This document shows, piece after piece, positions 25,086 through 34,026 of a DNA stretch of 64,000 nucleotides. The notes below the pieces were generated by a model, which was given only the letters and a program-made list of their open reading frames with translations, had not been told where the DNA came from and did not search any database. Made by a program: the position numbers and the translations under genes. The DNA is taken from NCBI GenBank assembly GCA_041736875.1, contig JBGSSV010000180.1, positions 62,001-126,000 on the forward strand. Reading direction: 5' to 3'. This stretch comes from JACTMZ01 sp041736875. GTDB taxonomy: Bacteria > Verrucomicrobiota > Verrucomicrobiia > Chthoniobacterales > JACTMZ01. Within the stretch, counting starts at the first letter, position 1; every line of letters begins with the position of its first letter.

Positions 25086-26006
25086 ATGCGTGAATTTTTG
25101 GCCGAGTTCAAAGCCGAAGCCCAGCGGGCGTTGGTCGACAGGGGCCGCGAGTTGGAGCTGGCACTTTGCTGCTTTGTTGCCGGGGGCAACCTGCTCATCG
25201 AGGACACACCGGGCGTGGGCAAGACCACGCTGGTCAAGGCGGTCGCGCGGATCCTCGGACTCGATTTCAAGCGGGTCCAATTCACCAACGATCTGCTGCC
25301 GGCCGACATCCTCGGTGGCCAGGTCTTCGATGCCGGAACGCGGACCCTTATTTTCCACCGGGGACCGATCTTCGCGCAACTCGTGCTGGGCGATGAACTC
25401 AACCGCGCGTCGCCCCGCACGCAGAGCGCGGTGCTCCAGGCCATGGATGAGCACGAGGTGACAATCGAAGGCCAGACCTATCCGCTCCCCGAGCCCTTCC
25501 TTTTCGTCGGCACGCAGAATCCCCGGGATCATGCCGGGACGGCATCGTTACCCGAGTCGCAGGTGGACCGCTTTCTCATGCGGATCGAAATGGGCATCCC
25601 GGGGCGGGCCACCCAGCAGAAGCTGCTCGGGCGTGATGCGGGGGGCAGGTTCGATTTTTCCTCGCTGCGCGTGCTCGCTGCGCCCGCCCAGCTCGCGGCC
25701 TGGCAGGCCGAGTGCGGCAAGGTGCATGTGGCTGCGGCGGTGGAGGAATACATGCTGGATTTGTTCGAGGCGGCACACAGTCGGGGCTGGATGCTTTCGC
25801 CCCGTGCCGGGCTCGGCTTGCAGCGGGCGGCGCGCGCGCTGGCCTTTCTCCGCGGCCGGGAGCATGTGTTGCCCGATGATGTGCAGGAGGTTTTCCTCCC
25901 CGTCGTGGCCCACCGGCTGGCCCAGTTCTCCGGCGGAGCCGACGCTAGCGACACCGAGGTGGTTATGGGACAGCAGCTCCTCGAGGCGACCGCCGTGCGG
26001 CGATGA
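25086..26006 (+). CDS. MoxR-family AAA+ ATPase
   Basis: The 306-residue protein has Walker A PGVGKTTL (residues 42-49), a Walker B-like LGDELNRASPRTQSAVLQAM and a NPRDHAGTASLPESQVDRF sensor block, the MoxR group. MoxR ATPases act as chaperones or metal/maturation factors; with a DUF58 protein and a transglutaminase-like membrane protein they form a known conserved operon. ATG at 25086 is preferred over the in-frame ATG at 25065, which overlaps the putative promoter. It overlaps the next gene by 4 bases. Confidence 0.9.
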   Translation: MREFLAEFKAEAQRALVDRGRELELALCCFVAGGNLLIEDTPGVGKTTLVKAVARILGLDFKRVQFTNDLLPADILGGQVFDAGTRTLIFHRGPIFAQLVLGDELNRASPRTQSAVLQAMDEHEVTIEGQTYPLPEPFLFVGTQNPRDHAGTASLPESQVDRFLMRIEMGIPGRATQQKLLGRDAGGRFDFSSLRVLAAPAQLAAWQAECGKVHVAAAVEEYMLDLFEAAHSRGWMLSPRAGLGLQRAARALAFLRGREHVLPDDVQEVFLPVVAHRLAQFSGGADASDTEVVMGQQLLEATAVRR

Positions 26007-26893
26007 AATCGCGGGATCGGATCTACCTCATTCCCACCGTGCCGGGGTTCGTCTTCGCGCTGGTCGTTTTTCTCATCTTCGCGGCGGGGTATTTTCTCGA
26101 GGGCTTCGGCGGTGCTCCACAGATTCTGGTCATCTCGCTCCTCGTCGCGGGGATTCTGACGATGATAGAAACCAACGACAATCTGCGGGGCGTGGCTGTC
26201 ACGTCCTGTCGCGCGCAGCCGGTTCCGGCCGGGCAGGATGTCGTTCTTCAAGTGGCGCTGACCAATGTCTCGAATCGCGAACGGCTCGGTCTCAAGGTCC
26301 GTATCCGCAACGGCTGGGCGTGGAGAGTTGTTGGTTCCCTTGAGGTGCTGCGGGCGGGGGAGACAGTTGGCCTCCTGGTTCGCCTCCCGACCGCGCGGCG
26401 CGGCGCCTATGATGTTCCGACGCTCCTCGTCACCAGTTCGCTGCCCGCGGGCATATGCTTTGCTTGGAAAAGTTTTCCTGCGGCCGGGCGTTACCACGTC
26501 TATCCACGCGGCCGATCATGGAGAAAGAATCCTCCCGGCGACGGCGGCATGGACGGCCGTGGAAACGGTGGTCAGGAGGACGTGAGCGGCCATCGTGCCT
26601 ATGCGCCCGGCGACCCGCTCAATCGCATGGACTGGCGGGTTTTCGCCCGACGCGGCGGCTTGGTGGTCAAAACGTCCGACGGCGGGGGCGGGGGAGGGCG
26701 ATTGGCGTTCGGTTGGGATGACACGCATTTCCTCTCCAGCGCGGAGGACCGGCTGGAGCAGTTGAGCTATTGGGTGTCCGACTGTAGGCGGAAACACCGG
26801 GCCTTCGCCCTGAGTCTCGGGGGCGTGACTTTCACCGAGCGCAACCTCATCGGTTGCCGCACGGCTTTGGCTTTGTTCCCCGGTCGGCCATGA
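26003..26893 (+). CDS. DUF58 domain protein
   Basis: The 296-residue protein starts with two TM helices (IPTVPGFVFALVVFLIFAAGYFL and FGGAPQILVISLLVAGILTMI) and then a soluble part with the DUF58 signature YAPGDPLNRMDWRVFARRGGLVVKT around residue 200. DUF58 proteins are always near MoxR; their function is unclear. A glycine-rich SDGGGGGGRL run follows the signature. It shares 4 bases with both neighbours. Confidence 0.9.
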   Translation: MKSRDRIYLIPTVPGFVFALVVFLIFAAGYFLEGFGGAPQILVISLLVAGILTMIETNDNLRGVAVTSCRAQPVPAGQDVVLQVALTNVSNRERLGLKVRIRNGWAWRVVGSLEVLRAGETVGLLVRLPTARRGAYDVPTLLVTSSLPAGICFAWKSFPAAGRYHVYPRGRSWRKNPPGDGGMDGRGNGGQEDVSGHRAYAPGDPLNRMDWRVFARRGGLVVKTSDGGGGGGRLAFGWDDTHFLSSAEDRLEQLSYWVSDCRRKHRAFALSLGGVTFTERNLIGCRTALALFPGRP

Positions 26894-28692
26894 GAGAGCC
26901 TGCAGCTCAGCGACTCGCGGGATTTCTCTTCGGCGGGTGGTTGCTGCTTCACACAGCTGGCTTTCCGGTTCTCTGGAGCGTGCTGTCCGCCGGCGTTCTT
27001 TGCGCGGGTTTTGTCCTACGATGGCTGCAGGTTCGGACGTTTCGCCCGATCACCTGGCTGCTCGTGGGCTTCACCGGGGTGATGCCCTTTCTCGACCGCG
27101 GTCCGCTGCTTCCCACCATGGGGGCAGCGGCCTTGTGGCTGGCCTGTGTCCTGCTGCTGTCGCCCCTGACTCCCCGCCGCGGCCTGTGGCTGCTCCTCGC
27201 GTGCTTGGTCATGCTCGCGTCGCTCGCCTTGGATCCGGAGGCGGAGTTTTCCGCTCTGGCTATCATCATTGATGTGGCTTTCGTTCTTCTCCTCGCCCAG
27301 CAGGTTCATGCGCCCGCCGGGGCAGGGCGGGGGATCCGCGAAATTCTGCTGCGCTCCGTCCTGCTCGCTGTGCCGATTGCATCGCTTGTCACGGGTGTCT
27401 TCTGGGTGTTTCCCACGCTCTCGCAGCAGACGGATGAGGCCCTGAGCGGCTTTTCCGGGAGTCTCAATCCCGGTGATGTCTCGGTCATGCGTCTGAGCCG
27501 CCGCCCTGCTTTCGTCGCCACTTTTTCGCTGTCCAGCCCGGTTCCATCCGCCGCGAATCTTTATTGGCGGGGGGCGGTCTTGGTCGACAACGGTGGCCTC
27601 AATTGGGCGCAGGGTGGACGTCCGGCGCCCGGCACGAAGAACGCGGTGCCCGAGGATCTTCAAGTCTGGCGCTACTCCCTCGCTTCACAAAACGGTGCGC
27701 CCGTCGTGCCGCTCGACGTGCCTCTCACCGAGATCTCGTCAGATGTTTGGCTCCCCGACGTCGTTTCCTCGGCCCAGCCCGCGGACGACCCGCCTGATCC
27801 GGTGCTAGCCGCCGGCCGGCTGGACGTTCCGGCTGCCGTGCGTTCCGATCCGCGCCTGTCGGCCCTGGTCGCCGAGTTGATTTCGCCGGACCGTTCGGTG
27901 CCGGAAAATCTGCAGGCCCTCGGGGATTTCCTCCGCCGTGGAGATTTTGTCTATTCTCTGCGGCCCGGACGGCTGCCTTCCGCGGACGTGGCCGGGTTTC
28001 TGCTCGATCGTCGCAAGGGGTTTTGTGAGCACTACGCGGCGGCGTGCGCGAACATCCTCCGCCTCGCAGGCATCCCGACGCGCATCATCACCGGCTACCG
28101 GGGTGGTCGGTGGAACCCGTGGCTTGGGACGATCACGGTGCAGGAGGCGGACGGCCATGCTTGGGTGGAGGCATGGGATGCCGCATCGGCTCACTGGCTC
28201 CGCTTCGATCCCACGGAGTTCGTCGCGCCGGAGTTGACGCGCCAGATTGAAGGTCTGCGGGATGACCAAAACTGGGCGTGGCATCAGCGGGTCTCGGTCT
28301 TCGTTGCGAGCCTCCTGCCGTCCGCGCAAATCCGCCTCGAGCGCCTGGCCTCGGCCAAGCTCCTGCCAATTCTGGGCGGTCTGGCTTTGCTTCTTGCCGG
28401 TGGCTGGCTGTGGCTCTGCCGACGGGGACGGGATCCGGTGGACGCCGTGTTGGACCGCCTGGAGAAATACGCGAAACGAGCCAACACTCCGCGTCTCCCC
28501 GGGGAGACGCCGCTCGCGTGGATGGCCCGCCTCCAGGCGGGGGCGGGGGCAGCCGGCGACGGTCTGCGCGAGATCGCCTCCCTCTATGAGCAATGCGTTT
28601 ATGCCCGGTCCGGGCCAGACGCGGCAGGGCAAATGCTCTCGCTTACCGCGCGGTGGACGTCCGGCCCGGCTCAGCGGTCGGGAGGGGCGTGA
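26890..28692 (+). CDS. Transglutaminase-like membrane protein (TgpA family)
   Basis: The 600-residue protein has several N-terminal TM helices, an extracytoplasmic transglutaminase-like domain with Cys379 (KGFCEHYA), His423 (DGHAWVEAW) and Asp440 (LRFDPTE), and a C-terminal TM helix (LLPILGGLALLLAGGWLWLC) before a cytoplasmic domain. This is the TgpA/DUF3488 layout, probably acting on periplasmic peptides. Its 3' end overlaps the convergent GH1 gene by 50 bases. Confidence 0.88.
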   Translation: MREPAAQRLAGFLFGGWLLLHTAGFPVLWSVLSAGVLCAGFVLRWLQVRTFRPITWLLVGFTGVMPFLDRGPLLPTMGAAALWLACVLLLSPLTPRRGLWLLLACLVMLASLALDPEAEFSALAIIIDVAFVLLLAQQVHAPAGAGRGIREILLRSVLLAVPIASLVTGVFWVFPTLSQQTDEALSGFSGSLNPGDVSVMRLSRRPAFVATFSLSSPVPSAANLYWRGAVLVDNGGLNWAQGGRPAPGTKNAVPEDLQVWRYSLASQNGAPVVPLDVPLTEISSDVWLPDVVSSAQPADDPPDPVLAAGRLDVPAAVRSDPRLSALVAELISPDRSVPENLQALGDFLRRGDFVYSLRPGRLPSADVAGFLLDRRKGFCEHYAAACANILRLAGIPTRIITGYRGGRWNPWLGTITVQEADGHAWVEAWDAASAHWLRFDPTEFVAPELTRQIEGLRDDQNWAWHQRVSVFVASLLPSAQIRLERLASAKLLPILGGLALLLAGGWLWLCRRGRDPVDAVLDRLEKYAKRANTPRLPGETPLAWMARLQAGAGAAGDGLREIASLYEQCVYARSGPDAAGQMLSLTARWTSGPAQRSGGA

Positions 28693-30061
28693 ACGTCGCC
28701 TGCGGGGTGATTCTGGTCACCGATGCCACCGTTGGATGGGATTTGATCAGATTGGCGAATTTGTGCGCGGAAGGCTTGAGTTCGCGGGTCTTGGTCTTCG
28801 GATTCATGTGCGACAGACCGAAGGTTGCCTCGAATCCGTAGTGCCATTCGTAGTTGTCGGCCAGCGACCAAGCGAAGTAGCCCTGCACGTCGTAGCCGTC
28901 ACGGATGGCGCGACCGACTGCGGCGATGTGGTTGCGCATATACCATTCTCGCTTGGCGTCGTCGCGCGTGGCTATCCCGTTCTCGGTGATCATCATCGGC
29001 TTGCCGTAGCGCGTGGCCACCCGCTTGATTTCCTTGTAGAGCCCTTCGGGGTCGATGCGCCAACCCATCATGGTGAACTTCTTGCCCCGCATTGACGGAC
29101 CAGCCAGGAGGGAAATCGGGCCCGGGGCCTGCGAGTAGTAGTAATTGATCCCGAGGATGTCACAGACGTCATAGATGCGGTCGAGGTGATCGGTGTTGCC
29201 GTGGATCATCGTGTTGTAGATGAGGCCGCCCGGATCGAGAGGGGCACGCTCCCACCACGGCAGAGCCTCGACGCTGACAATCTCTGCGCCGGGGTTCAGT
29301 TTTTTCACGATGCCGGCTGCGTCGCGGAACATACCGGTGCTGGCATCGATGGCCTTCCAATAATGCCCGAAAGCCATGGTCATGGCCGGCGGCCACTGCG
29401 CCACGATGTAGGCCGTGGTGATCTGGCCGTTCGGCTCGTTCTGCGGGGCGTAAAATTTCACGTCAGACCCCATCGCGCGCACCATTTTGTTCACGTAAGC
29501 CTTCCAGCGCTCGCGCACGAGCGGATGGAGCCAATTCGAGTTTCCCGGGGTTTCCTTGTCGTAGAGCCAGTCCGGAAAGGTGAAGTGCCACAGGCAGACG
29601 ACGGGCTCAATCCCGAGGGCCTTCAGTTCACGGGCCATGCGCACGTAGCCGCGAATGGCTTCCTCGTTGTATTCGCCGGGCTTCGGTTCGACCCGCGCCC
29701 ACTCAATGCTGAAGCGGTAGTGGGTTGGTCGGATTTTCTTCAGCGCCTCCAAATCCCTCTCGAAGCGCGTCCACGAGTAGAGTGCGTTCCCGCGGGGCGG
29801 AGCCTTTTTCTGCGCCACGAGCACGTCCCAATCGGTCGAGAAAAAGTCCGGCTGACTCGGCACGACGGCCGGGTCCTCGTATTGGTAGCTCGCGGTCGCG
29901 ATACCCCAGACGAACTTCCTCGGCGGATCGGCCGGAGGGATAGCCGCGACCTTCGGGGCGGGGTCGAAGCGCCCGAGGGGATTGATCGGGTTGACGCAGC
30001 CGATGAGAAGGAGGCTTGTTGCCACGGCGGCGAGCGGCAGGGAGATGCGGGTTGGGCTCAT
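28643..30061 (-). CDS. Glycoside hydrolase family 1 lipoprotein
   Basis: The 472-residue protein starts MSPTRISLPLAAVATSLLLIGC, a lipoprotein signal with lipobox LIGC. The GH1 barrel has FVWGIATASYQYE, FSIEWARVEPKPGEYNEEAI, the acid/base motif NEP (APQNEPNG) and the nucleophile motif TENG (MMITENGIA). GH1 enzymes are retaining beta-glucosidases, beta-galactosidases and relatives. The membrane anchor suggests breakdown of external oligosaccharides. ATG at 30061 is chosen because the frame upstream is shadow. Confidence 0.88.
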   Translation of the reverse strand: MSPTRISLPLAAVATSLLLIGCVNPINPLGRFDPAPKVAAIPPADPPRKFVWGIATASYQYEDPAVVPSQPDFFSTDWDVLVAQKKAPPRGNALYSWTRFERDLEALKKIRPTHYRFSIEWARVEPKPGEYNEEAIRGYVRMARELKALGIEPVVCLWHFTFPDWLYDKETPGNSNWLHPLVRERWKAYVNKMVRAMGSDVKFYAPQNEPNGQITTAYIVAQWPPAMTMAFGHYWKAIDASTGMFRDAAGIVKKLNPGAEIVSVEALPWWERAPLDPGGLIYNTMIHGNTDHLDRIYDVCDILGINYYYSQAPGPISLLAGPSMRGKKFTMMGWRIDPEGLYKEIKRVATRYGKPMMITENGIATRDDAKREWYMRNHIAAVGRAIRDGYDVQGYFAWSLADNYEWHYGFEATFGLSHMNPKTKTRELKPSAHKFANLIKSHPTVASVTRITPQATFTPLPTAEPGRTSTAR

Positions 30062-30074
30062 GAAATCAGAGGGT

Positions 30075-30902
30075 TCAACTGTCCTTCGGTTTCGTGACCG
30101 CGAGCAGGGGTGCAACGTAGTCACGGATGAAAGCCATTTTGACGTTGTCAAAGTGGCGACCGTAGTTGCCATCCCTTTCCTCCCGCTTCCGCCATTTGAC
30201 CTTAACGATCTTCTCGGCGTAAAGCGCACGCGTGCGGGCGCTGGCGTTGGCCGGCAGGACAAACCCGTTGATACCCGCCCCGGGGTCGTGGAACTTGCGG
30301 TCCGTCGTGCCCGAGAGGGGCATGAGATCGCCGACCATGCGGTCGCGATGCGAAGTGAAGACGTAGAGTTTGCCGTCAACGTGCTGGAGTGCCTTGGTCA
30401 GGTCGTAGTTCTCGCTCAGCGAACATCCGAGCAGCACAACGTTCCTGACCCTCACTCCCGGTGGGAGGTCTTCGAGGGCAAAGACCGCTTCGGCCGTGCC
30501 GGCGGAGAAGCCGAGCAGGTTGATAGGAGCCGCGGAGAAGGCACGCTGGCGTTTGGTAATCTCGGCCGCAAGCACCTTCGCTTTCTTGCGCTTGTATTCA
30601 AGGCTCGCGACTTGATCGAGGAACAAGCCATCGCCGGTCTCCCAGGTAAACAATTCGCCGGCCCCCGTGTAGCCGGCCTCGATCAGGCCTTGCCGCACTC
30701 CGCCGGCCCAGTTGTTGCGCGCCGTCCCACCGCCGGCGCCGTCGACATAGTAGAGGTAGCCGTTCTGCATGCGGGCCTCACGGCCGGGCAGGGGCTGGGG
30801 GAGGCCAGCGTGGTTTACGCATCCGGCGAGAGCCAGTCCGAGGGCGAGACAAAGAAGGCGCAGGCGAAAAGCGGGAAGCGGAGTCGTTGGATCGGTTGAC
30901 AC
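30075..30902 (-). CDS. Alpha/beta-hydrolase-like lipoprotein
   Basis: The 275-residue protein has a lipoprotein-like signal (LRLLCLALGLALAGC) and the nucleophile elbow LLGFSAGTAEAV (G-x-S-x-G). The remaining catalytic residues are not obvious. GTG at 30902 is chosen because an in-frame ATG at 30956 lies in the predicted -10 box on the same strand. It lies 13 bases upstream of the GH1 gene in transcript order and is probably co-transcribed with it. Confidence 0.65.
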   Translation of the reverse strand: MSTDPTTPLPAFRLRLLCLALGLALAGCVNHAGLPQPLPGREARMQNGYLYYVDGAGGGTARNNWAGGVRQGLIEAGYTGAGELFTWETGDGLFLDQVASLEYKRKKAKVLAAEITKRQRAFSAAPINLLGFSAGTAEAVFALEDLPPGVRVRNVVLLGCSLSENYDLTKALQHVDGKLYVFTSHRDRMVGDLMPLSGTTDRKFHDPGAGINGFVLPANASARTRALYAEKIVKVKWRKREERDGNYGRHFDNVKMAFIRDYVAPLLAVTKPKDS

Positions 30903-30951
30903 GGGTGGCGCTAAGGTGAGTGAAACCCTGCCAAAAGACCCAATCGAACGG

Positions 30952-30980
30952 AACATATTTTCCGCGGCAAAGGGCGTCAA
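30952..30980 (-). promoter_or_regulatory. Candidate sigma70-type promoter for the hydrolase/GH1 pair
   Basis: On the minus strand TTGACG (30975-30980) and TATGTT (30952-30957) are separated by 17 bases. The predicted transcript would start about 43 bases before the GTG at 30902. This lies in the divergent 121-base gap between the hydrolase gene and the arylsulfatase gene. Confidence 0.5.
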
Positions 30981-31023
30981 AATGTGCTGGCCGCCGCTCA
31001 CCTAGCTTCGATACAAGCCTGCC

Positions 31024-33537
31024 ATGGTGACTCGCAAACTTTCCCGCTCTCTCCCACTCCTCGCCGGCGTATTGCTGCATTCTCATGCCGTGCCCGCCGG
31101 TCCGGTCCTGACTACCGGGACACCCGGCGCCCCCGACGCCACCACCACCATCCCCGGCAACCAGCTCCCCGCACCGCAGCCGCCCTTCGGTGGAGTGATC
31201 AAGGACGCCGCCCTGCAATCCACCCCTTGGTGGGCCCCGCGCATCGTCCCGCCGAAGGAGGCGCCGAACATCCTCCTCATCCTCACCGACGACTCCGGTT
31301 TCGGCGTGCCCAGCACCTTCGGCGGCGTCATCCCCATGCCCACGATGGACCGCGTGGCCAAGGCCGGGCTGCGCTACAACAACATCAACTCCAGCTCGCT
31401 CTGCTCGCCCTCGCGCGCCGCGCTCATCACCGGACGCAACCACCATTCCGTCGGCTTCGGCGTCATCTCCGAGCAATCCACCGGCTTCCCGGGCTACAAC
31501 AGCATCATCCCCGAGGACAAAGCCACCATCGGTCGCATCCTCCTCGACAACGGTTACGCGACTTCGTGGTTCGGTAAGGACCACAATACCCCGGCCTTTG
31601 CTGCTAGCCAGTTCGGCCCGTTCGACCAATGGCCCACCGGCATGGGCTTCGAGTATTTCTACGGCTTCGTCGGCGGCGACGCGAACCAGTGGCAGCCGAA
31701 CCTCTTCCGCAACACGACCCAGATCTATCCGTTCCTCGGCAAGCCCGGCTGGAACCTCGTCACCGGCATGGCCGACGACGCCATCGACTACCTCAACCGC
31801 ATCAACCAGACGATGCCGAGCAAGCCGTTCTTCGTGAAATACGCACCCGGCGCCACCCACGCCCCGCACCACCCGACGAAGGAATGGGTGGACAAAATCC
31901 ACGCCATGCACCTCTTCGACGACGGCTACGAAAAGCTCCGCGAGCGCATCTTCGAGAACCAGAAAAAGCTTGGCGTCATCCCGCCCGACACCCAGCTCGC
32001 TCCGTGGCCGAATGACATCCTCAAGCCGTGGGATGAACTCACACCCGAGGAGCAAAAACTCTTCATCCGCCAGGTGGAGGTCTTCGCCGCCTACGCGGCC
32101 TACAGCGACCACGAAATCGGCCGCGTCATCCAGGCCATCGAGGACATGGGCAAACTCGACAACACCCTCATCATCTACATCAACGGCGACAACGGCACGA
32201 GCGCCGAGGGCGGTCCGCTCGGCACGCCGAACGAAGTCGCGTTCTTCAACGGCGTGCAGGTCCCCGTGGACGTGCAGATGAAATGGTATGACGTCTGGGG
32301 CACCGAGCAGACCTACAACCACATGTCCGCCGGCTGGTCCTGGGCCTTCGACACGCCGTTCGAATGGTTCAAGCAGAACGGCTCGAAGCTCGGGGGCGTC
32401 CGCCAGAACATGGCCGTCATGTGGCCCGCCCGCATCAAGGACACTGGCGGACTGCGCCAGCAGTTCATGCATTTCATCGACGTCGTCCCGACCCTCCTCG
32501 ACGTCGCGGGCATCCCCGCGCCTGAGGCGGTGGACGGCATCAAGCAGGCCCCGATGGAAGGCACCAGCTTCGCCTACACCTTCGACGCCGCCAACGCCAA
32601 CACTCCCTCGAAGCACACCACGCAGTATTTCGAAATGATGGGCCAATACGCGCTCTACCACGAAGGCTGGTTCCTCAGCACACAGGTCAACCGAGCCCCC
32701 TGGGAAGCCTTCGGCGCGGCAAACCCCGACCCGCTCAACAACCAGGTCCTCGAACTCTACGACCTCAACAAGGACTTCAGCCAAACGCAGAACCTCGCCG
32801 GCAAGTTCCCCGACAAGGTCAAGGAGATGAAAGCCCTCTTCATCGAGGAGGCGAAGAAACACGAAGTGTTCCCCATGGACGCCTCCGTCGCCGCCCGCAT
32901 CGTCGCCCCGCGTCCGAACATCACCGCCGGACGCACCGAGTTCGTTTACCAGCACCCGATGGTGGGCCTTCCGCAAGGCGACTCGCCCTTCCTGCTCAAC
33001 GCCTCCTACACCATCGCCGCCGACATCTCCGTGCCCGAGGGCGGCGCCGAGGGCATGATCCTCACCTCCGGCGGACGCTTCGCCGGCTACGGCTTCTACC
33101 TCCTCAAGGGCAAGCCTGTCTTCCTCTGGAACCTCGTGGACCTCGAGCGCATCAAATGGGAAGGCCCCGACGCGCTCCCGCCCGGCAAGCACACCCTCGA
33201 GTTCGACTTCCAATACGAAGGCCTCGGCATCGGCACGCTCGCCTTCAACAACATGAGCGGACTCGGCCGCCCCGGCACCGGCACCCTCAAGGTCGACGGC
33301 AAAGCGGTTCAGACCATCAAGATGCCCAAGACCCTGCCCATGATCCTGCAATGGGACGAGGCGTTCGACATCGGTTCCGACACGCTCACCGGAGTCAACG
33401 ACGCCGACTACCAGCCGCCCTTCCCGCTCACCGCCAAGCTCGACAAGCTGACGATCAAAGTGAATCGCCCGCAACTCTCACCGGCGGACATAAAGACGCT
33501 TGAGGAAGGCATGAAGAAGGGCGCCGACGCGAAGTAA
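31024..33537 (+). CDS. Secreted arylsulfatase
   Basis: The 837-residue protein has an N-terminal signal (MVTRKLSRSLPLLAGVLLHSHAVPAG), the sulfatase start APNILLILTDDSGFGVPSTF (metal site) and the formylglycine motif CSPSR at Cys127 within SLCSPSRAALITGRN. It would remove sulfate esters from extracellular or periplasmic substrates after conversion of Cys127 to formylglycine. The last about 190 residues (from about 640) form an extra beta-rich domain of unknown role. Codon third positions are strongly C-biased relative to the polysaccharide genes. Confidence 0.92.
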   Translation: MVTRKLSRSLPLLAGVLLHSHAVPAGPVLTTGTPGAPDATTTIPGNQLPAPQPPFGGVIKDAALQSTPWWAPRIVPPKEAPNILLILTDDSGFGVPSTFGGVIPMPTMDRVAKAGLRYNNINSSSLCSPSRAALITGRNHHSVGFGVISEQSTGFPGYNSIIPEDKATIGRILLDNGYATSWFGKDHNTPAFAASQFGPFDQWPTGMGFEYFYGFVGGDANQWQPNLFRNTTQIYPFLGKPGWNLVTGMADDAIDYLNRINQTMPSKPFFVKYAPGATHAPHHPTKEWVDKIHAMHLFDDGYEKLRERIFENQKKLGVIPPDTQLAPWPNDILKPWDELTPEEQKLFIRQVEVFAAYAAYSDHEIGRVIQAIEDMGKLDNTLIIYINGDNGTSAEGGPLGTPNEVAFFNGVQVPVDVQMKWYDVWGTEQTYNHMSAGWSWAFDTPFEWFKQNGSKLGGVRQNMAVMWPARIKDTGGLRQQFMHFIDVVPTLLDVAGIPAPEAVDGIKQAPMEGTSFAYTFDAANANTPSKHTTQYFEMMGQYALYHEGWFLSTQVNRAPWEAFGAANPDPLNNQVLELYDLNKDFSQTQNLAGKFPDKVKEMKALFIEEAKKHEVFPMDASVAARIVAPRPNITAGRTEFVYQHPMVGLPQGDSPFLLNASYTIAADISVPEGGAEGMILTSGGRFAGYGFYLLKGKPVFLWNLVDLERIKWEGPDALPPGKHTLEFDFQYEGLGIGTLAFNNMSGLGRPGTGTLKVDGKAVQTIKMPKTLPMILQWDEAFDIGSDTLTGVNDADYQPPFPLTAKLDKLTIKVNRPQLSPADIKTLEEGMKKGADAK

Positions 33538-33561
33538 GTTGGCCCGGCAACACCACCAACC

Positions 33562-33953
33562 ATGACTAAGCACACCATGACGTGCGCGGCACTCGTCGCG
33601 CTTTTCAGCAGCCCGTTTGGCCTTCGCGCGCAAGATCGCTACACCATCCCAGCTGACCCGAACCTGGAGTATTCCACCGCCATCGCCCCCGGCGTGGCCG
33701 TGCCCGACAAGATCGAGACTTCCATCGGCACGCTCAAACTCAATTACGGCTACCCAACTCACGAGACGGTCGAGAAAATCTACGACAACCTCGACCGCTC
33801 CCGCGCCCTGCAGGCCTAGCCGCGTCCGGCTTCTTCGAACCCCTGACCCCCGGTTCGCTCATCACCCCCGGCTTCGGCGGGCGCATCTACTTCCCAACGG
33901 GCAAGGAATTCATCATCATGCAAGTCATGCCGGCCAAGGAGGCGAAAAAGTAG
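33562..33953 (+). pseudogene. Broken DUF1254 lipoprotein/secreted gene
   Basis: An 85-residue frame (33562-33819) has a signal peptide and the N terminus of a DUF1254 protein (KIETSIGTLKLNYGYPTHETVEKIYDNLDRSRALQA), then a stop. In another frame, 33819-33953 reads on as a protein tail (from GFFEPLTPGSLITPGFGGRIYFPTGKEF to a stop). The middle of the gene is missing and the two parts are out of frame. An intact DUF1254/DUF1214 gene follows at 34027. The origin of the tail was not recognised. Confidence 0.65.
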
Positions 33954-34026
33954 CCCTCCCTGCGCTCGTGAAACGAGCGGGCCGAACATCTTCCCTCATC
34001 GACTCAACCACGTTCCCACAGAAACC

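Noticed and set aside
30903..31001. Longer start (31001 or ATG 30956) for the hydrolase lipoprotein
   Set aside because: The ATG at 30956 lies inside the predicted -10 box of the same transcript, and the extra residues would bury the lipoprotein signal away from the N terminus.
30778..33474. A minus-strand frame of 898 codons opposite the arylsulfatase
   Set aside because: It is a shadow made by the C-rich third positions of the sulfatase gene; its translation is low-complexity V/E/D-rich with no family motif, while the plus strand carries a signal peptide and the CSPSR motif.
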